A DNA stretch of 30,870 nt. Origin: Podaxis mareebaensis (Eukaryota; Basidiomycota; Agaricomycetes; Agaricales; Agaricaceae). Below, piece by piece: positions 10,411 to 23,564 of this stretch. The notes beneath the pieces were generated by a model. It was not told where the DNA came from. It was given only the letters and a program-made list of their open reading frames with translations, and did not search any database. The position numbers were made by a program, and so were the translations under genes. The stretch covers positions 1 to 30,870 of the forward strand of contig JAEUWP010000037.1 in NCBI GenBank assembly GCA_018524725.1, read 5' to 3'. Numbering within the stretch: the first letter of the stretch is position 1; each line of letters begins with the position of its first letter.

Positions 10411-10807
10411 CAAGTTGCCTTGGTGAGCCTGCACCTTAGGCAGACACCCGAGTCGGGAACGGATGAACTAGAAGGGCTCTTTTTTTATAGGATCCGGAGG
10501 GCGAACCTGTCTCGTAGGAAATCTGACCTTCTTTCCACCGACTGCCAGCTTTACCAATGTCACCCCCCCTTCCATAACCTTTACCTCTACCTGATGATTT
10601 GTTATTTCGCATCTTTCCTCCAGCTAAGTGGTTTAAGGGTGATAGCACGACCCTTGTGAATGTTCCTCGACTTTACGGACTATTCACAATAAACGGTGGT
10701 GTCCTGGGTTTCGTTCTAATAAATCAGGTTTTGATCCCATCTTGACGGCAAAACATTGACCTTGAGGCTTGCCTCTTCACGCGGGTTTCCATCTCTACTT
10801 TGTTCAA
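10411..10807. other. Upstream region of NACHT gene, no gene seen
   Basis: Sequence between the two direct repeats. It holds a minus-strand TATA-like TATAAAAAAA at 10480-10489, which would suit a promoter reading toward the NACHT gene. Short ORFs here have no family resemblance. Confidence 0.35.
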
Positions 10808-10917
10808 GCATGCGAGCTCGAGATCGAGGGGAGAATTACGAAATCCAAGGGTAAGGATTCTGCACTCGAGACATAGATATTAAGGGCAAGTGGGTTCGGT
10901 TGAGGGTGGATATTGTT
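10808..10917. repeat. Direct repeat R2
   Basis: Second copy of the 110-bp repeat, 507 bp downstream of R1 in plus coordinates. The three differences are transitions and all fall at synonymous third positions of the minus-strand frame. It lies between the NACHT gene and the 3' end of SEC72. Confidence 0.9.
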
Positions 10918-11081
10918 ATAGGATAGCTGCGAAGATTTCGCTTCTCACATATTTCCGTCACCCAAGTGCGAATCGAAGTACAAGCTCAGCTGACCCAAGA
11001 AGCATGTTGCTAAGAGGAGTATAGAGTACAGGTAGGGTGGACGGGAAGAGTGGTATCAAGGTATATGGGCAAGACCAGCTA

Positions 11082-11906
11082 TTATGCCGCGGTCGCGGCT
11101 GATTTTTCAATGTCGGCGAGGAAAGAAACGAGTTCCTACTCCGAATGTGAGGATCATTATGACCCAAAAATGGAGAGAGACGCACAGTATTGTTAGGCTC
11201 GTAGCTCAACCCAAGCTTGACCGCATCCGCTGCCTCCTTCGGTCGTCCCATGCCAAGCAGAGCCTTTGCCTTGCGATAGTGACCTTTCGGCCAGTTTCTC
11301 CGAATGGCGATGACAGTTTCAGCATCTGCGAGGGCAGAAACATAATCATGCGCTTCAAAATAGGCGGCTGAACGGTTGGACACTGTGGTGGACAGTTCCT
11401 CGCGCATGAATTGGTTGGCTTCCCATGGCGGTCGTTGGATTGCGAGCGTAGCTGCAGTGGTATAGCGAAGGATAGCCTGTTGTGCCTGTCCGACTTTGAA
11501 CAACGCCTATATGCGCGTCAATCAACGTGGTCTTTATTTAAATAGGGAAGGTGCTAACATTTCCTTCGTCCTTAGCACTCGTCACCATTTGTGTAAGTTT
11601 TTGGGAGACGATGTTACTAGGAGGTGGGCAAAGGAGGTTAGGATTTGCGACGAGTAGTCGGGAGAGTCGGTTCGTATTGACAAAGTCCACGTTGCAATTG
11701 TCACATTTCTCGAGTTTGTGTGGCTCACACACGGCAATTGTACCGTCACCTCCTAGTGCAAGGGGCACAGGGCGGAAATCCTGGTCGATGAGGGCCTGTA
11801 GGGCTGGGTCTGGGGCAGGCATCATGGGTTGTTGGGGCTGCTGGGGGCCATGAGAATGGGAATGGGAGTGTTCCTCGCCGGGTGCGTGTGTATGGGAGTG
11901 GGACAT
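11082..11906 (-). CDS. SEC72: Sec72-like subunit of the ER post-translational translocon (TPR protein)
   Basis: Sec72 is the cytosolic TPR subunit that partners Sec62/Sec63/Sec71 at the ER membrane and helps dock precursor proteins; this is family knowledge. Exons 11906-11559, 11506-11186 and 11135-11082 give 240 residues; introns 11507-11558 (GTTAGC donor) and 11136-11185 (GTGCGT...GTAG), both with consistent phase. The N-terminus is His-rich (HSHTHAPGEEHSHSHSHG). A conserved pre-TPR region follows (FRPVPLALG, HKLEKCDNCNVDF with Cys pairs, NRLSRLL), then TPR-like helices (KDEGNALFKVGQAQQAILRY, SNRSAAYFEAHDYVSALADA, WPKGHYRKAKALLGMGRPKE). It ends ELVSFLADIEKSAATAA. The ATG at 11904-11906 opens the frame. 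It is transcribed divergently from DED1, 211 bp away. No transmembrane segment, as expected for this subunit. Confidence 0.88.
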
Positions 11907-12117
11907 TGTGTACTATGGTAGACCTGAGGAGAACAACGCAATATTATTGATGGGTTTAAGCCACGTCGAAATCTATTCTTGGCACGCACGTGATCGTGGG
12001 TTTCGGATAGATGAGTAAGCAGAGGCTGGGTTAATTTTTACGGGGAATTGGAGTGAGGCAGCAACACTCATCGTGCAACACCCATCATCTCCCACTCTCT
12101 GTATATTCGACTTTAAT
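11907..12117. promoter_or_regulatory. Shared divergent promoter, SEC72 / DED1
   Basis: Only 211 bp separate the two start codons, which point away from each other, so both core promoters and 5' UTRs must lie here. I see no convincing TATA box. Confidence 0.6.
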
Positions 12118-14241
<2,124 letters not shown>

Positions 14242-16043
14242 ACAACCACAACCTCATCAGTTGGCAAAGGGTAAACCCTTGGTCGGCTTCGCTGTTCCTC
14301 CTCGCCATCTTCCCTCTTACAGCCATAAACCCCTAAAACATTGCCTCGCTTTCCTCTTCTCCTTCTCTCCGCCAGCCTCCAAACATGCGTCATTTTTATC
14401 TGATCGTGGTGTTTGTCATCAATCGGCGTCACCATCGTCCGATTCATGCCTCACTATATGCGTTGCTTATCTCTTCATTACCGCCCGGTTACTTTTGCCT
14501 TTTCCGCCCTCAACTTGCTCTGTCTCACGTTGTTAATCCTGTCTCGGCTCGACTCCCCTCATGATCGCTCTCGTCACCAACATGTAATACCACGGCCCAC
14601 AACTTCCATTTTTCCCCCTTCCTTCAAGATACACACCGCATGCACCTACCTATATTCCACTTATTAATGCACCCCTTAGACTCAAGGACCTTTTATTTCT
14701 CCTGCTCGCATGGAACGTATGAAATTGGGTTTTATTGTATGATTCTCGTCAAATTTCTCACCCTGGAATCATGGACGTTTGGATCCCAACGCTGTCGAAG
14801 AATGTGTATGATGAAAATACCCCTCCCCCATCTCCCCTCCTCTCGTCGCGGTGTCGACCTTCAATCTCGGGCTTTCGGTTTGGCGATCTCCGGTTGCATT
14901 CGCGACGACTTGGCAAGGGAACGAAAAAGAACTCTAGATTGGCCAGTTGTTGGCGTAATTCTCTTATATCCCGGACCCGTCTCGGCACAATCGTTCGATT
15001 CGGTCTGGAACGTAATTCACCTACAATCGTCTATCATCTGGGCTTCACCGTGTACGCCAGCACATGGGCAATTGTCACCCATTAATCTTGCATCGCACTC
15101 TCACCATCGCATTGCATTGCATTTTTACTGCTTTTTCGTCATATCTCTCGCAATCGACCTTCGGCCTTTTTCATCATACACATCAAACGGTTTTGTTATT
15201 TTTTGTTGGTCATACAATAGGAACCGATGAAGTTTATAGAAGCGAGCACACCTTCTAGTTTCTCTCCCTTACATTTCCTTCTCCAGTATTTCTTTTTCTT
15301 CCTTTCTCCATGCTGTTTTGTCGCGCTCTTGTTTTCCTTTTTCCTTTACTTCGCATGTTGTGTGTAACAACTTTGGGTTCTTTCAAGTACTTGTTGGACG
15401 AGACATTCTTATATATCAAAAATCAGCTTAAAAATCGTTCCTCGCCATCTGCCTCTTTACACCGCCTTATTTCCATACTTTTGGGTTTCTTCATAAGTTT
15501 GCGATACATTGGTTTTCCTTCCTCTTTTGCGGAGCTTCGTTTCCCTCCCTCCCCTCAACTCCCATCACACCACTGCCGATCACATAGAAGCTTCACATCA
15601 TCCGGTATACCCCTTCACACCACACCATGTATTGCGAACACCCTGCACGACCATCACCGGGATTTAGGCCCATTTTGATACCCTTTTCCATTATCCTAGA
15701 GTCTTGCCGAGTTTTTTTTTGTAGCTTTGAGACAATATATCATGGCATTTGTCTGACGCAAACCTTATGAGATTTGGGCTTGATGACTGGATGATTTGAA
15801 ATTTGATGTATGAGCAACACTTAAATTGATGATGGATCAATGATGGGAGTGGTGCTTGCAGGACCAGAATAGGTAACACAGGTCTTCGAAGCGTAGTTAT
15901 CAATTTATTCGATGGGAACCCCTTATCACCGTCCCTCTTCTCGACTGTCCGTCCTTCTCTCTTGGTCCAGGCGCTCCCGGACCATTAAGCTCCTGTATTT
16001 ATCAATTTGAAGGGACAACCTCACCCACGGGAGTCGGGCTACG
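14242..16043. other. Long intergenic region, pyrimidine-rich, no gene supported
   Basis: About 1.8 kb between DED1 and the DUF6593 gene. It is T/C-rich on the plus strand and breaks into short overlapping ORFs in all frames without domains or splice-compatible continuity. It includes the DED1 3' UTR and the promoter of the next gene. An untranslated RNA cannot be excluded. Confidence 0.5.
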
Positions 16044-17351
16044 ATGCCAGAGTCCGTGTATGTTCCTGTTGCTGGGAGAAATACGGATCTACGCTCACTA
16101 CGGAACTTTCGTTTCTGGTCTGGAAAAGTCATTCAACGGCTACAACACAGATCCCTAGGATACCAGAACCTGTAGTGCTTACATGGACACCGGACTACGA
16201 CGACGGAGACGTTGCATATATCGCAGGATCTCCCCCTGTTCCTAACCCGCCTCCGCCCTCTTTGGCTAGTGCATCTACGACGTCTGTGGAGACGGTTATA
16301 GGGCATCCTTCACCGTTGCCTCCTCCACCTCCACCGTCTTTGGCTAGCGAACCGAGCAATCCTGGGCAACATTGGGTATCAGCAGTATCCCTAGCGCATG
16401 CTACCGTCGGCGAAGGGTCTGATTCGAGAAGGGTATCCTTGCTGGACCAGGGAACTACGTCGGATACGGTTATGGAGGACAATCCACCCGAGTATGTCGT
16501 TCCCTTGTTCTATGCTGTCGAAGGTAGCGTACCTTAGCGGACGGTTTTGTCTTTTTGTTGTGGGGGTTCGCAGGTATGTTGAAGCAAGAATGCCGACCTA
16601 CGCTTTGGACTACACGTTCTCGCCGATTGAGGGGGAGGGAGAAGCGATGCTCCTCATTCCGCCTTTCGATGCACCCGATACGAGGCCGGTTTATTATATC
16701 AAGGTTACGCATGACTTGTTTGACCCGAGCTTTTTTGTCACGACTGTGAGGAGGGGTGGGAGGAGTGATGGTGCCGTTGTTGGAGACTTCATGTCAGTCC
16801 ACTTCTTGATTAACCTTTCTCGTGCTCGTGCTTGTAGATGTCGTTGACACGTGGACTTTTAAAGTACGAAGCCTGATTGCTCGGCCCTAGAAGAGACGAT
16901 ATACTTCAAAAAATGGGAAACTCATATCTTCAAGAAGCTAGTTGCGGGGGCAAAGAAAGACGAGGTTCGTACATCCGCTATTCACATTGGAATGACGTTT
17001 GAAACAGCTGGTTTCGCAGTTCCAATGGAAACTGCACAATAGTAATGATGGACGCTTGCTTTGGAAATGGGACAAGCAATGGACGGTCAGTTTCGTTCCT
17101 TTTCTTCAACATCCGGACAGGCTGAGACGCGTCAACAGTGTCAGCATGTTCCTCCGGGACTAACTGCCTTGAAGAACAAGAATTACGAGCTCCTTGCCCA
17201 GTTTTATCCGCCCCTTGCGATGCGAACGCCTTCAAGACCTGTCAAAGCGGCTCGTATGACCGTGTATCCTTCCGGACAAAAGTTCTTTGACGAGATAATC
17301 ATGTCGGTGCTAATCCTGGAGCGGAAAAGGAGAATACCAGCACGGAGGTAA
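16044..17351 (+). CDS. DUF6593-type basidiomycete protein with Pro-rich N-terminus
   Basis: Function unknown; the family is abundant in Agaricomycetes. The core is well supported: introns 16492-16573 (GTATGT...CGCAG), 16793-16864 (GTCAGT...AAAG), 16965-17019 (GTTCGT...CGCAG) and 17086-17138 (GTCAGT...CAACAG) connect open frames with matching phases. Core landmarks are TYALDYTFSPIEGEGE, PVYYIKVTHDLFDPSFFVTT, VRRGGRSDGAVVGDF, ETIYFKKWETHIFKKL, FQWKLHNSNDGRLLWKWDK and the C-terminal MTVYPSGQKFFDEIIMSV then LILERKRRIPARR. The start is uncertain. Using ATG 16044 needs a 95-nt intron (16056-16150) to reach a Pro-rich region with two PPPPSLAS copies; an ATG at 16472 would give a shorter protein that still contains the whole core. 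It ends 143 bp from the convergent METTL16 gene. Confidence 0.7.
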
Positions 17352-17494
17352 CGCTCAGACAAAAAACGGAAAATATATGTAGTATCCATCATCCTGCGTT
17401 TCATTCTTCACCGATGACGAGCTATCCGTGAAATTTCCATTGTATAAGTGACACTAATGATACAGAATCCGTCATTGTGGAGATAAAACAAGAG

Positions 17495-19561
17495 TCAGAC
17501 ATTTGTCATCGGAGAGGCTATCGTCGTCTCCGAGAGGCTCGACTCCACGCTAGGCGGAGGATACTCCTGTGCACGAGGAGTATACGGCTCAAGAGCCTGT
17601 GTCAACTTCTTCACAATATGCGAAACCAAACTCTCAAACATGTTCCGATCATCGCCGAACACCCATTGGGACTCCAAAATAACATCCGCAGGCGTCACCG
17701 TAAAATTAAACAACCATTGCATACTACACATCAACGTCACCCTCGTCGGCGGTGTGATTGAACCTTCGCGATCGGTTGCTTGGGCTTGACCTTGCTTTCG
17801 CCGCTCTTTACGTGACCATGTATTGCTGTTAGCTTGAATGAGGATTGGATTCATGCGAAAGGTGGTTAAAGGGGCTTTGGGGAATTCTTCTTCCTCGAGT
17901 ATGATGGGCCGTTCGTTTGCGAGCACGCGGGCTATGCTGCAAACTCCGAGGAGGGCAGTTTGGAGGTACTGGGCGTCAATAGAGGTGAAGGAGAGTTGGA
18001 AGTGGTGGGATAGAGTGTTGCGTATTGGTTGGAGGGAGTGAAGCGAGTTGTTAGGGTGGACCGAGAGGCGTCCAAATGACTGAATGGGGACGATTAGGGG
18101 TCCGGTGTGGACATCATGCAAGGGATTAACATACGTCGGGAAGATGTTCGTTGGTGAAAGACCAGGCTATTCCCCAACGTCGGGTTTGGCCCTGGACGAA
18201 CTCGGTCATCGCATATGTACGGACCTATTGCCGCGACTCAGGGATAGGGGGGAGATAGATAGTAATACTCATGCCTACCGAACGTTTGCGTAGCATGATA
18301 ACAATTTCTGACATGGTGGACAGTTTTCCTACCATGGATGTATACCACCTTGACAAGAGTAGGTTGGAAGTGACAGCAACGACGGAAGGATTGATTTACC
18401 GGCACTTGAGCGTATGGCGTTCGCTTTCATCGATCATCTGACCGATGAAGGCGGCTTCCCCGCCCGGAGGGTATATCATTTCAGTGTCTGCACCTGTGCA
18501 GACCTACATTACGAGGATTAGTCCTGTCTCCTGGCGCGTCGAGGAAGGCTACTTACGCCGCTAGGAGGAAGCTCCTTCATTTCGGCGGACTGAGCAATTT
18601 CTGCCCTGCTGCTATAGAAAGGTGGATTGCATATAATAAAGTCGAACCTGAGGTGGCGAATTATTTAGTGGCACATGTCCAGGAGGGATGAGATATCTAC
18701 GGAGGTCCTGAGTAATCCTCAAGCGGAAAGAGTATAGGTTTGTCGGGTGAGGCTCGCATAAGATGAATTCGGTCTTGTAGCTGGTTAACTTGGATGTTGT
18801 GTTCTGCGCAAGAATAGGATTTGGCATCGATCTCTAACATACGTGTTAGATCGGGACTGTGCCGAGGAATGGCATGGCATGCTCACCAGTTGCTATAAAG
18901 TCCCAGGAGGGCTCCATTTTGCACGCTAGCAAGGGGTAAATCGCCGAAGCACCCGTTCCTCTGTGATGATATAAATATAAGCTCAGGCACCACCACGGAG
19001 GGGACGGCGCATACATATCTATTCCGCGAATTGTGCGTATATCTTCCCGAAAGAGAAAGCGGTGTGCCCTAATAATGTCCTGTATCCAAAGGACATAGTT
19101 GAGCCTGGCAAATGTATGAGCCACACGAGTGTGTATAAAAAGAACACCACGAACCTGTTGGGCACCTGATATTATTGATTAACCTCAACACTTAAAAGTT
19201 TATCGAAGCGTGTCATCCCAATTACGTACTGGTGGGCACAGCCGATCCTCTGGTAAGGTAAGCTGAATTCTGAAGTCACGATAAAGCAACGCCTGTGTTA
19301 GACATCTACACTATTCCAGACATGATCAGGCACAGAAATAATAACGAGAGCATTATACATACCTCTGAGCTTGCTCATCATGAAAGTCTATCGTTTTCCA
19401 TCGCGAGGGTGGGTTAGTAGGTATGAGACTGATGTCGGACAATGTCAATTTGTAAGAGGCGTCGCTCAGTGAGACGTTGCTTACTACTCGAGCAAGGGAG
19501 GGTAAGAGCGTGCGAGCTCCTCGAATTGAATTGGCTGCGAGTATATGTTTCTCTTATGCAT
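17495..19561 (-). CDS. METTL16: METTL16-type U6 snRNA m6A methyltransferase, 12 exons
   Basis: SAM-dependent RNA adenine N6-methyltransferase; family members modify U6 snRNA A43 and act in the nucleus. Exons 19561-19485, 19428-19363, 19305-19230, 19165-19155, 19104-19015, 18960-18887, 18833-18701, 18647-18557, 18503-18400, 18348-18279, 18224-18135 and 18079-17495. Introns are 50-64 nt, all GT-AG, and the phases close to 488 residues. Landmarks: MHKRNIYSQPIQFEELARSY, FHDEQAQRCL, RLNYVLWIQDII, SAM-binding GIDIGTGASAIYPLL (residues 104-118), catalytic CNPPF (NPPF 183-186), GGEAAFIGQMIDES, and EFVQGQTRRWGIAWSF (about 272-287, the METTL16 QGRT-W-W-F signature). The fourth exon is only 11 nt and is needed to read PPVPNRLNY. 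The 195-residue C-terminal region may correspond to the vertebrate C-terminal RNA-binding part, but that is inference. Divergent from the F-box gene, 144 bp apart. Confidence 0.9.
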
Positions 19562-19705
19562 GGGGGTGAGTGGCAACAAGAATATGTGTGGCGAAAGGGA
19601 ACAGATTGTTTACTCAAGTGGGCACCTGTAAGTCATGCATCCCCATCAACAAACACAAACTCCGATCCTCGTTCCCCTGTGCAACAACACACATCTGCCC
19701 TCCGT
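19562..19705. promoter_or_regulatory. Shared divergent promoter, METTL16 / F-box gene
   Basis: 144 bp between two outward-facing start codons; both promoters must overlap here. No clear TATA element. Confidence 0.55.
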
Positions 19706-21470
19706 ATGATCTTTACCGATCTTCCTCCTGAAATATTGCTTAAAATCATATCGTTGCTTGAAATATGTGATGTCGCCAGGATACGGCAGGTACCGCCCAC
19801 GTCTCGGCAAATTCACTCCCTAAAGCTCGTCCTTTTTCGCAGTCGTGTAAACAGCTCCGGGACATAGCACAAGACAAGTTTATTTGGCTTTCTTTATTGG
19901 CCAATCAACGATTGCGCTATCCTATACCCCCATCCCTCGACTTTTTCAACTCCCCGACCGCGTCCACAGACCCCTCCACTCCAGAACTTGAACATGCCGT
20001 CGTAACCACCCATCGCGTCGCGCGAGCATGGCCGCGGACGAGGCAACCACCACTTAAAGCGCAACCGAGGATGGGAGATATGCTGTTTATGTTGGAGATG
20101 TTCCTCGATCGGTGGTTGTTGGTGATCTACGCGGAAGGGTTAGTTTATCTTTGGGATACCATGTCGGATCCAATGGCACCGCCCGGACGTTTGGGCACCA
20201 CATCAAGAGCAAGAATCTGCGCCAAGTTGTCGGACGAGGACAAGGATAGACAAGCGAGGTGGACGTCTTGCGCTGCCCGAGTCACGGATGATGGGCAAAA
20301 GCTGGTTGTTTTACTGAACATGAAACCACCGTGAGTTTTTTTATCAAGGCTTGGTGGTGTAATTGACGAAAGTGTTCTCAAAAGGCCAGCTCTGTGCCGT
20401 GTTTACGAAGTTACCCTGAAATCCAATACGTCCTTCAGGCTCCTCATGACAGTGCGATTGTCTACACCAGAGATTATCCGAACGATCAGCTTCTCCGACA
20501 ACATGCTTATATTATCTCGTGGAAGCGCTATTAACCTTGTCGATATTGCCAAGAGACCTCGCCGGGACTTGCTGGTTCTGTCTCCCTACACGGACGATCT
20601 TGAAGATATGGTGAGTAGTACCCTTTAATATGTTTAACTTTGAGCACGCCCCTTATATGTCCCCTAGTGGAATGGTACAATTGAGATCCGGATGTTCAAT
20701 CGCTACCTATTCGTCTTCAAGGCCCGCTCTATTGAGGTTCACAACATGGACCGCCTCCTCGAAACCACACAACGCGAGTTCACCGCTATTCCCTTCGCTA
20801 AGCACTTCTTCCAGAACACAACTTTTCGGGACGTCAAATTCTCGACTCCAACGATAACCCTAGACAACCAGTTAGAAATCAAATTTCAGGTGTTTGCCTA
20901 CGACGTTCTTCAGGGCCTCTTCAACTTTGCAATCCACTTACAAGTACATCCTGAACATCCACCACTCTTCTCCGTCACTTTGTTGAATATTTATGCCTTA
21001 ACGAACCACGTTGTTTCGCAATTCGCTCGCCTACTCTCCGATCCGGATCTCTTGACCCCATCTCCCACACCTACCAATGAGACAAGAAGCCCATTTCGAC
21101 AGACGAACCTTAGCTCGAGGGGCTTTGTTAGCGCATATGCAGTGGGACCTCGGGCGAAGCGGGCTGTCTGGGTTGAGCGCATCCGTGGAAGCACACTTAG
21201 AGAAGTTCAGATTTGGAGTGACACTGGTATGTCTGCTGATGAGGAAGCGACCAACGGGCCTCCTGGAGAGATCGAGAGAGTCGCCGTGCACAGGATAAAT
21301 TCACCAGATTTAAGAGGTACATCATTCTTCCCCTCCCTTGACGTGGTTAGCTTATCCATCGTATTACAGAAGACATTATTCGTTGCACCTTAAGTGAATC
21401 TATGGGGTTGATTGTTCTGGGAAATCGTGCGGGCGAGATATCTCTGTTGGATGTGGATGTGGATGCCTAG
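19706..21470 (+). CDS. F-box protein (SCF substrate-receptor type)
   Basis: F-box proteins link substrates to SCF ubiquitin ligases through Skp1 (family knowledge); the target is unknown. Exons 19706-19789, 19843-20330, 20385-20610, 20668-21316 and 21370-21470 give 515 residues; introns 53, 54, 57 and 53 nt, the second with an AAAG acceptor. The F-box is N-terminal: MIFTDLPPEILLKIISLLEI, DVARIRQ, then after the first intron SCKQLRDIAQDKFIWLSLL. The rest resembles a WD/propeller-like scaffold by its repeated beta-type stretches (WLLVIYAEGLVYLWD, MLILSRGSAINLVDI, YLFVFKARSIEVHNM, LIVLGNRAGEISLLDVD), but I do not see canonical WD40 repeats. ATG 19706 places the F-box at the extreme N-terminus, as usual. 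The last intron (21317-21369) removes an alternative stop at 21391 and restores the C-terminal strand. Confidence 0.85.
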
Positions 21471-22788
21471 CTTGGGAAGCTGTTTCATCTATTCCGAAAC
21501 TAGAAGACACGGGTTCTACCAGGGACGGTCGACCGGTGGAACGACGCTCAGTGATCGTGGCCCACAAGATAGAGTAGATTATGGACAGCAATGCAATGTA
21601 ATCTCTACTCCCCCATCTCATATACCACCAGTATACCTGTATACCCTTCGTGGCTTCGAACGCAGGTATATGTGCCTCATTACAACAACCACTGCGACAA
21701 TAATCGTATAGCACTTGGAACTAGAACCACAAACCCGACTTGAGGGTGACAGTACAATCACTCGAAGCCAATCAAATCCTCCTCCCTTGGGCCACATGGA
21801 TAGTGCAAATACAAACTGTATATCAGTGGTGCACACCTCAGTTCAGGTTTCTGGGCACAAATTAATTAATCATGGACATTTCCTTGGCAAACCTCCCTAA
21901 CTGCCCCAATGGCCTCATTGCAAATTTCCTGGGTTTGTGATATGGCTATATAAGACATATCTGATGCCTATCTTTTGTATTGGTGCCTACAATCCATGAT
22001 AATCTGATTATGGGGAATATGATAACAGATATTGTTAGGAGTTGTTTAATCAGTGCTGTAATACAATCATCTGTGTGACTCTGCTTGGGCAGTGCTGCCA
22101 GTCAGTCAATGTGGAATAACCAGCTGTCTTCAGACAGAGACTCTCTGTAGCACATCTATTCACCAGTCTGTTGATTCTTGCTAATGTTAAATTTTATGAT
22201 TTCAAAAAGTTTCATGGAGACAGTCAGAAGCATGGTTACTAAGAGTCACCTAGCAATTTAGTTGCCACCTTTTGATATCAGGCTCAAAGCCAGTATAATC
22301 CCACAAGAGGAATATTGCAGCAGATACTTTGAAGAGTGTTATAATCAGTGGTGCAGTACTGCCATGGGCACAGTTCTGCACCAGTGGCCCTGTCAGTCAG
22401 TCAATGTGAGATAATCCATGGTGTTCAGCTAGAAAGAGTATATTGAAGAATAAGTCAGATAAGTGCCATTGGTGCAATGTCTGAGTGATCACTACTTAAA
22501 TGCCATGGGGATCCAGCAGGCACTAGGATGAACAAGAATGATCACATAATTGCCTATTCAAGATATGATACAGTACATTTGCAGATGTGCAAAAACATTC
22601 TATCTACTAGTACAGTGTTCCAGAACACCAATCTGAGTCAGTTCATTGCATAGTGAGTGCATTGGGCAGCAAGCTTCTTGTATGAAACATGAGAATTTGG
22701 TACAGAGGTGACATGGTTAGGAAAAATTTTGCTGAGGAGTGTTGAGTCACTTGCAAGCAGATTTCCTGTTTCAATGAAGGAGAAGGGC
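21471..22788. other. Decayed repeat-like region, CG-free from 21765
   Basis: No gene supported. CG dinucleotides stop at 21764. Two stretches, 22099-22134 and 22394-22430, share CAGTCAGTCAATGTG and flanks, hinting at an old internal duplication. A short AT-rich ORF set shows no family motif. Confidence 0.45.
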
Positions 22789-23363
22789 CTACTGATTCCA
22801 CCATGTGAGAAGTGAGCTCACATGAGCCTGTGATGTAGCATCTTTGATATCTTCAAAGTAGTCCACAATAAAGTTATAAAATCCATGAAAACTAAAACTA
22901 TTGTAGGTTTCTGCCCATATTATGGCATCAGTCAAGTTGAAGGTGAACTTAAGAAGAGGTAAGTCTGAGAAAGCATTTGAGTTGCAAATATTACTCACTA
23001 TAACAGCAGCATAGGCAATTGCATGGCCAGTGACCTTCCCATTCAGGTGGAAGAGATTAGAGATGCTTGATCTGGTGCCAGTCTGAGACCTGTGCTGTGA
23101 GATCTTCTGCTTCTTAGGGAGCAGACCATCTTCCCACTCATTGAAGTAATCTTCTTTGACTGATGGTGAAATAAAAATTGCATGAAATGTCTTCACATGC
23201 ATTTGAAGTCAGTGATATAGTGGCAAATATTCAAGGTACTTACAAGAAGTAGCTAGTGACTGTGAAGAAAGCTCTGCTCCATGTTGCTAGAATCCCTAGT
23301 ATCACTAGGGTACAGACAACACAAGAAGTAACTTTCACTGGTGTTAAAATCAAATGTCCCATT
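22789..23363 (-). pseudogene. DUF6698-like gene relic with two recognisable introns
   Basis: The frame resembles the DUF6698 group that is multiplied in basidiomycete genomes; function unknown. Exon pieces 23363-23244, 23190-22999 and 22947-22789; introns 23191-23243 (GTAAGT...GAAG) and 22948-22998 (GTGAGT...TTAAG), phase-consistent. Landmarks: YPSDTRDSSNMEQSFLHS, FHAIFISPSV, LNGKVTGHAIAYAAVI, FTFNLTDAIIWAETYNSFS, FYNFIVDYFED, SSLLTWWNQ then TAG. An in-frame TAG interrupts the first piece and I find no upstream start, so it is broken or truncated. It sits in the CG-free block and shares its decay. Confidence 0.6.
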
Positions 23364-23564
23364 TCAGACAGCTCCTCAGGCCCTTAAGGGATATTAGGCA
23401 GAATAATTATATGAGTAAGGTTGTGCTGCATACTCATCATTATTCCAGTCAATTTCTATAAGGTATAGAAGCTTTCCACAAATATCATGTTGGAGACTAC
23501 AGTTGGCATGAGTCTTGGGATTGAGTCACTCTGGAGTTATATGTATCATTCAGTGTAAACCCAT

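Noticed and set aside
10436..10648. 70-aa minus ORF with Gly/Arg-rich stretch upstream of NACHT
   Set aside because: Short, no ATG context or splice link to the NACHT exons that I could establish.
14640..15230. 196-aa plus-strand ORF after DED1
   Set aside because: No domain, no composition shift, lies in pyrimidine-rich intergenic DNA.
21640..21700. tRNA-like TTCGAA box
   Set aside because: No matching acceptor stem or A box could be folded around it by eye.
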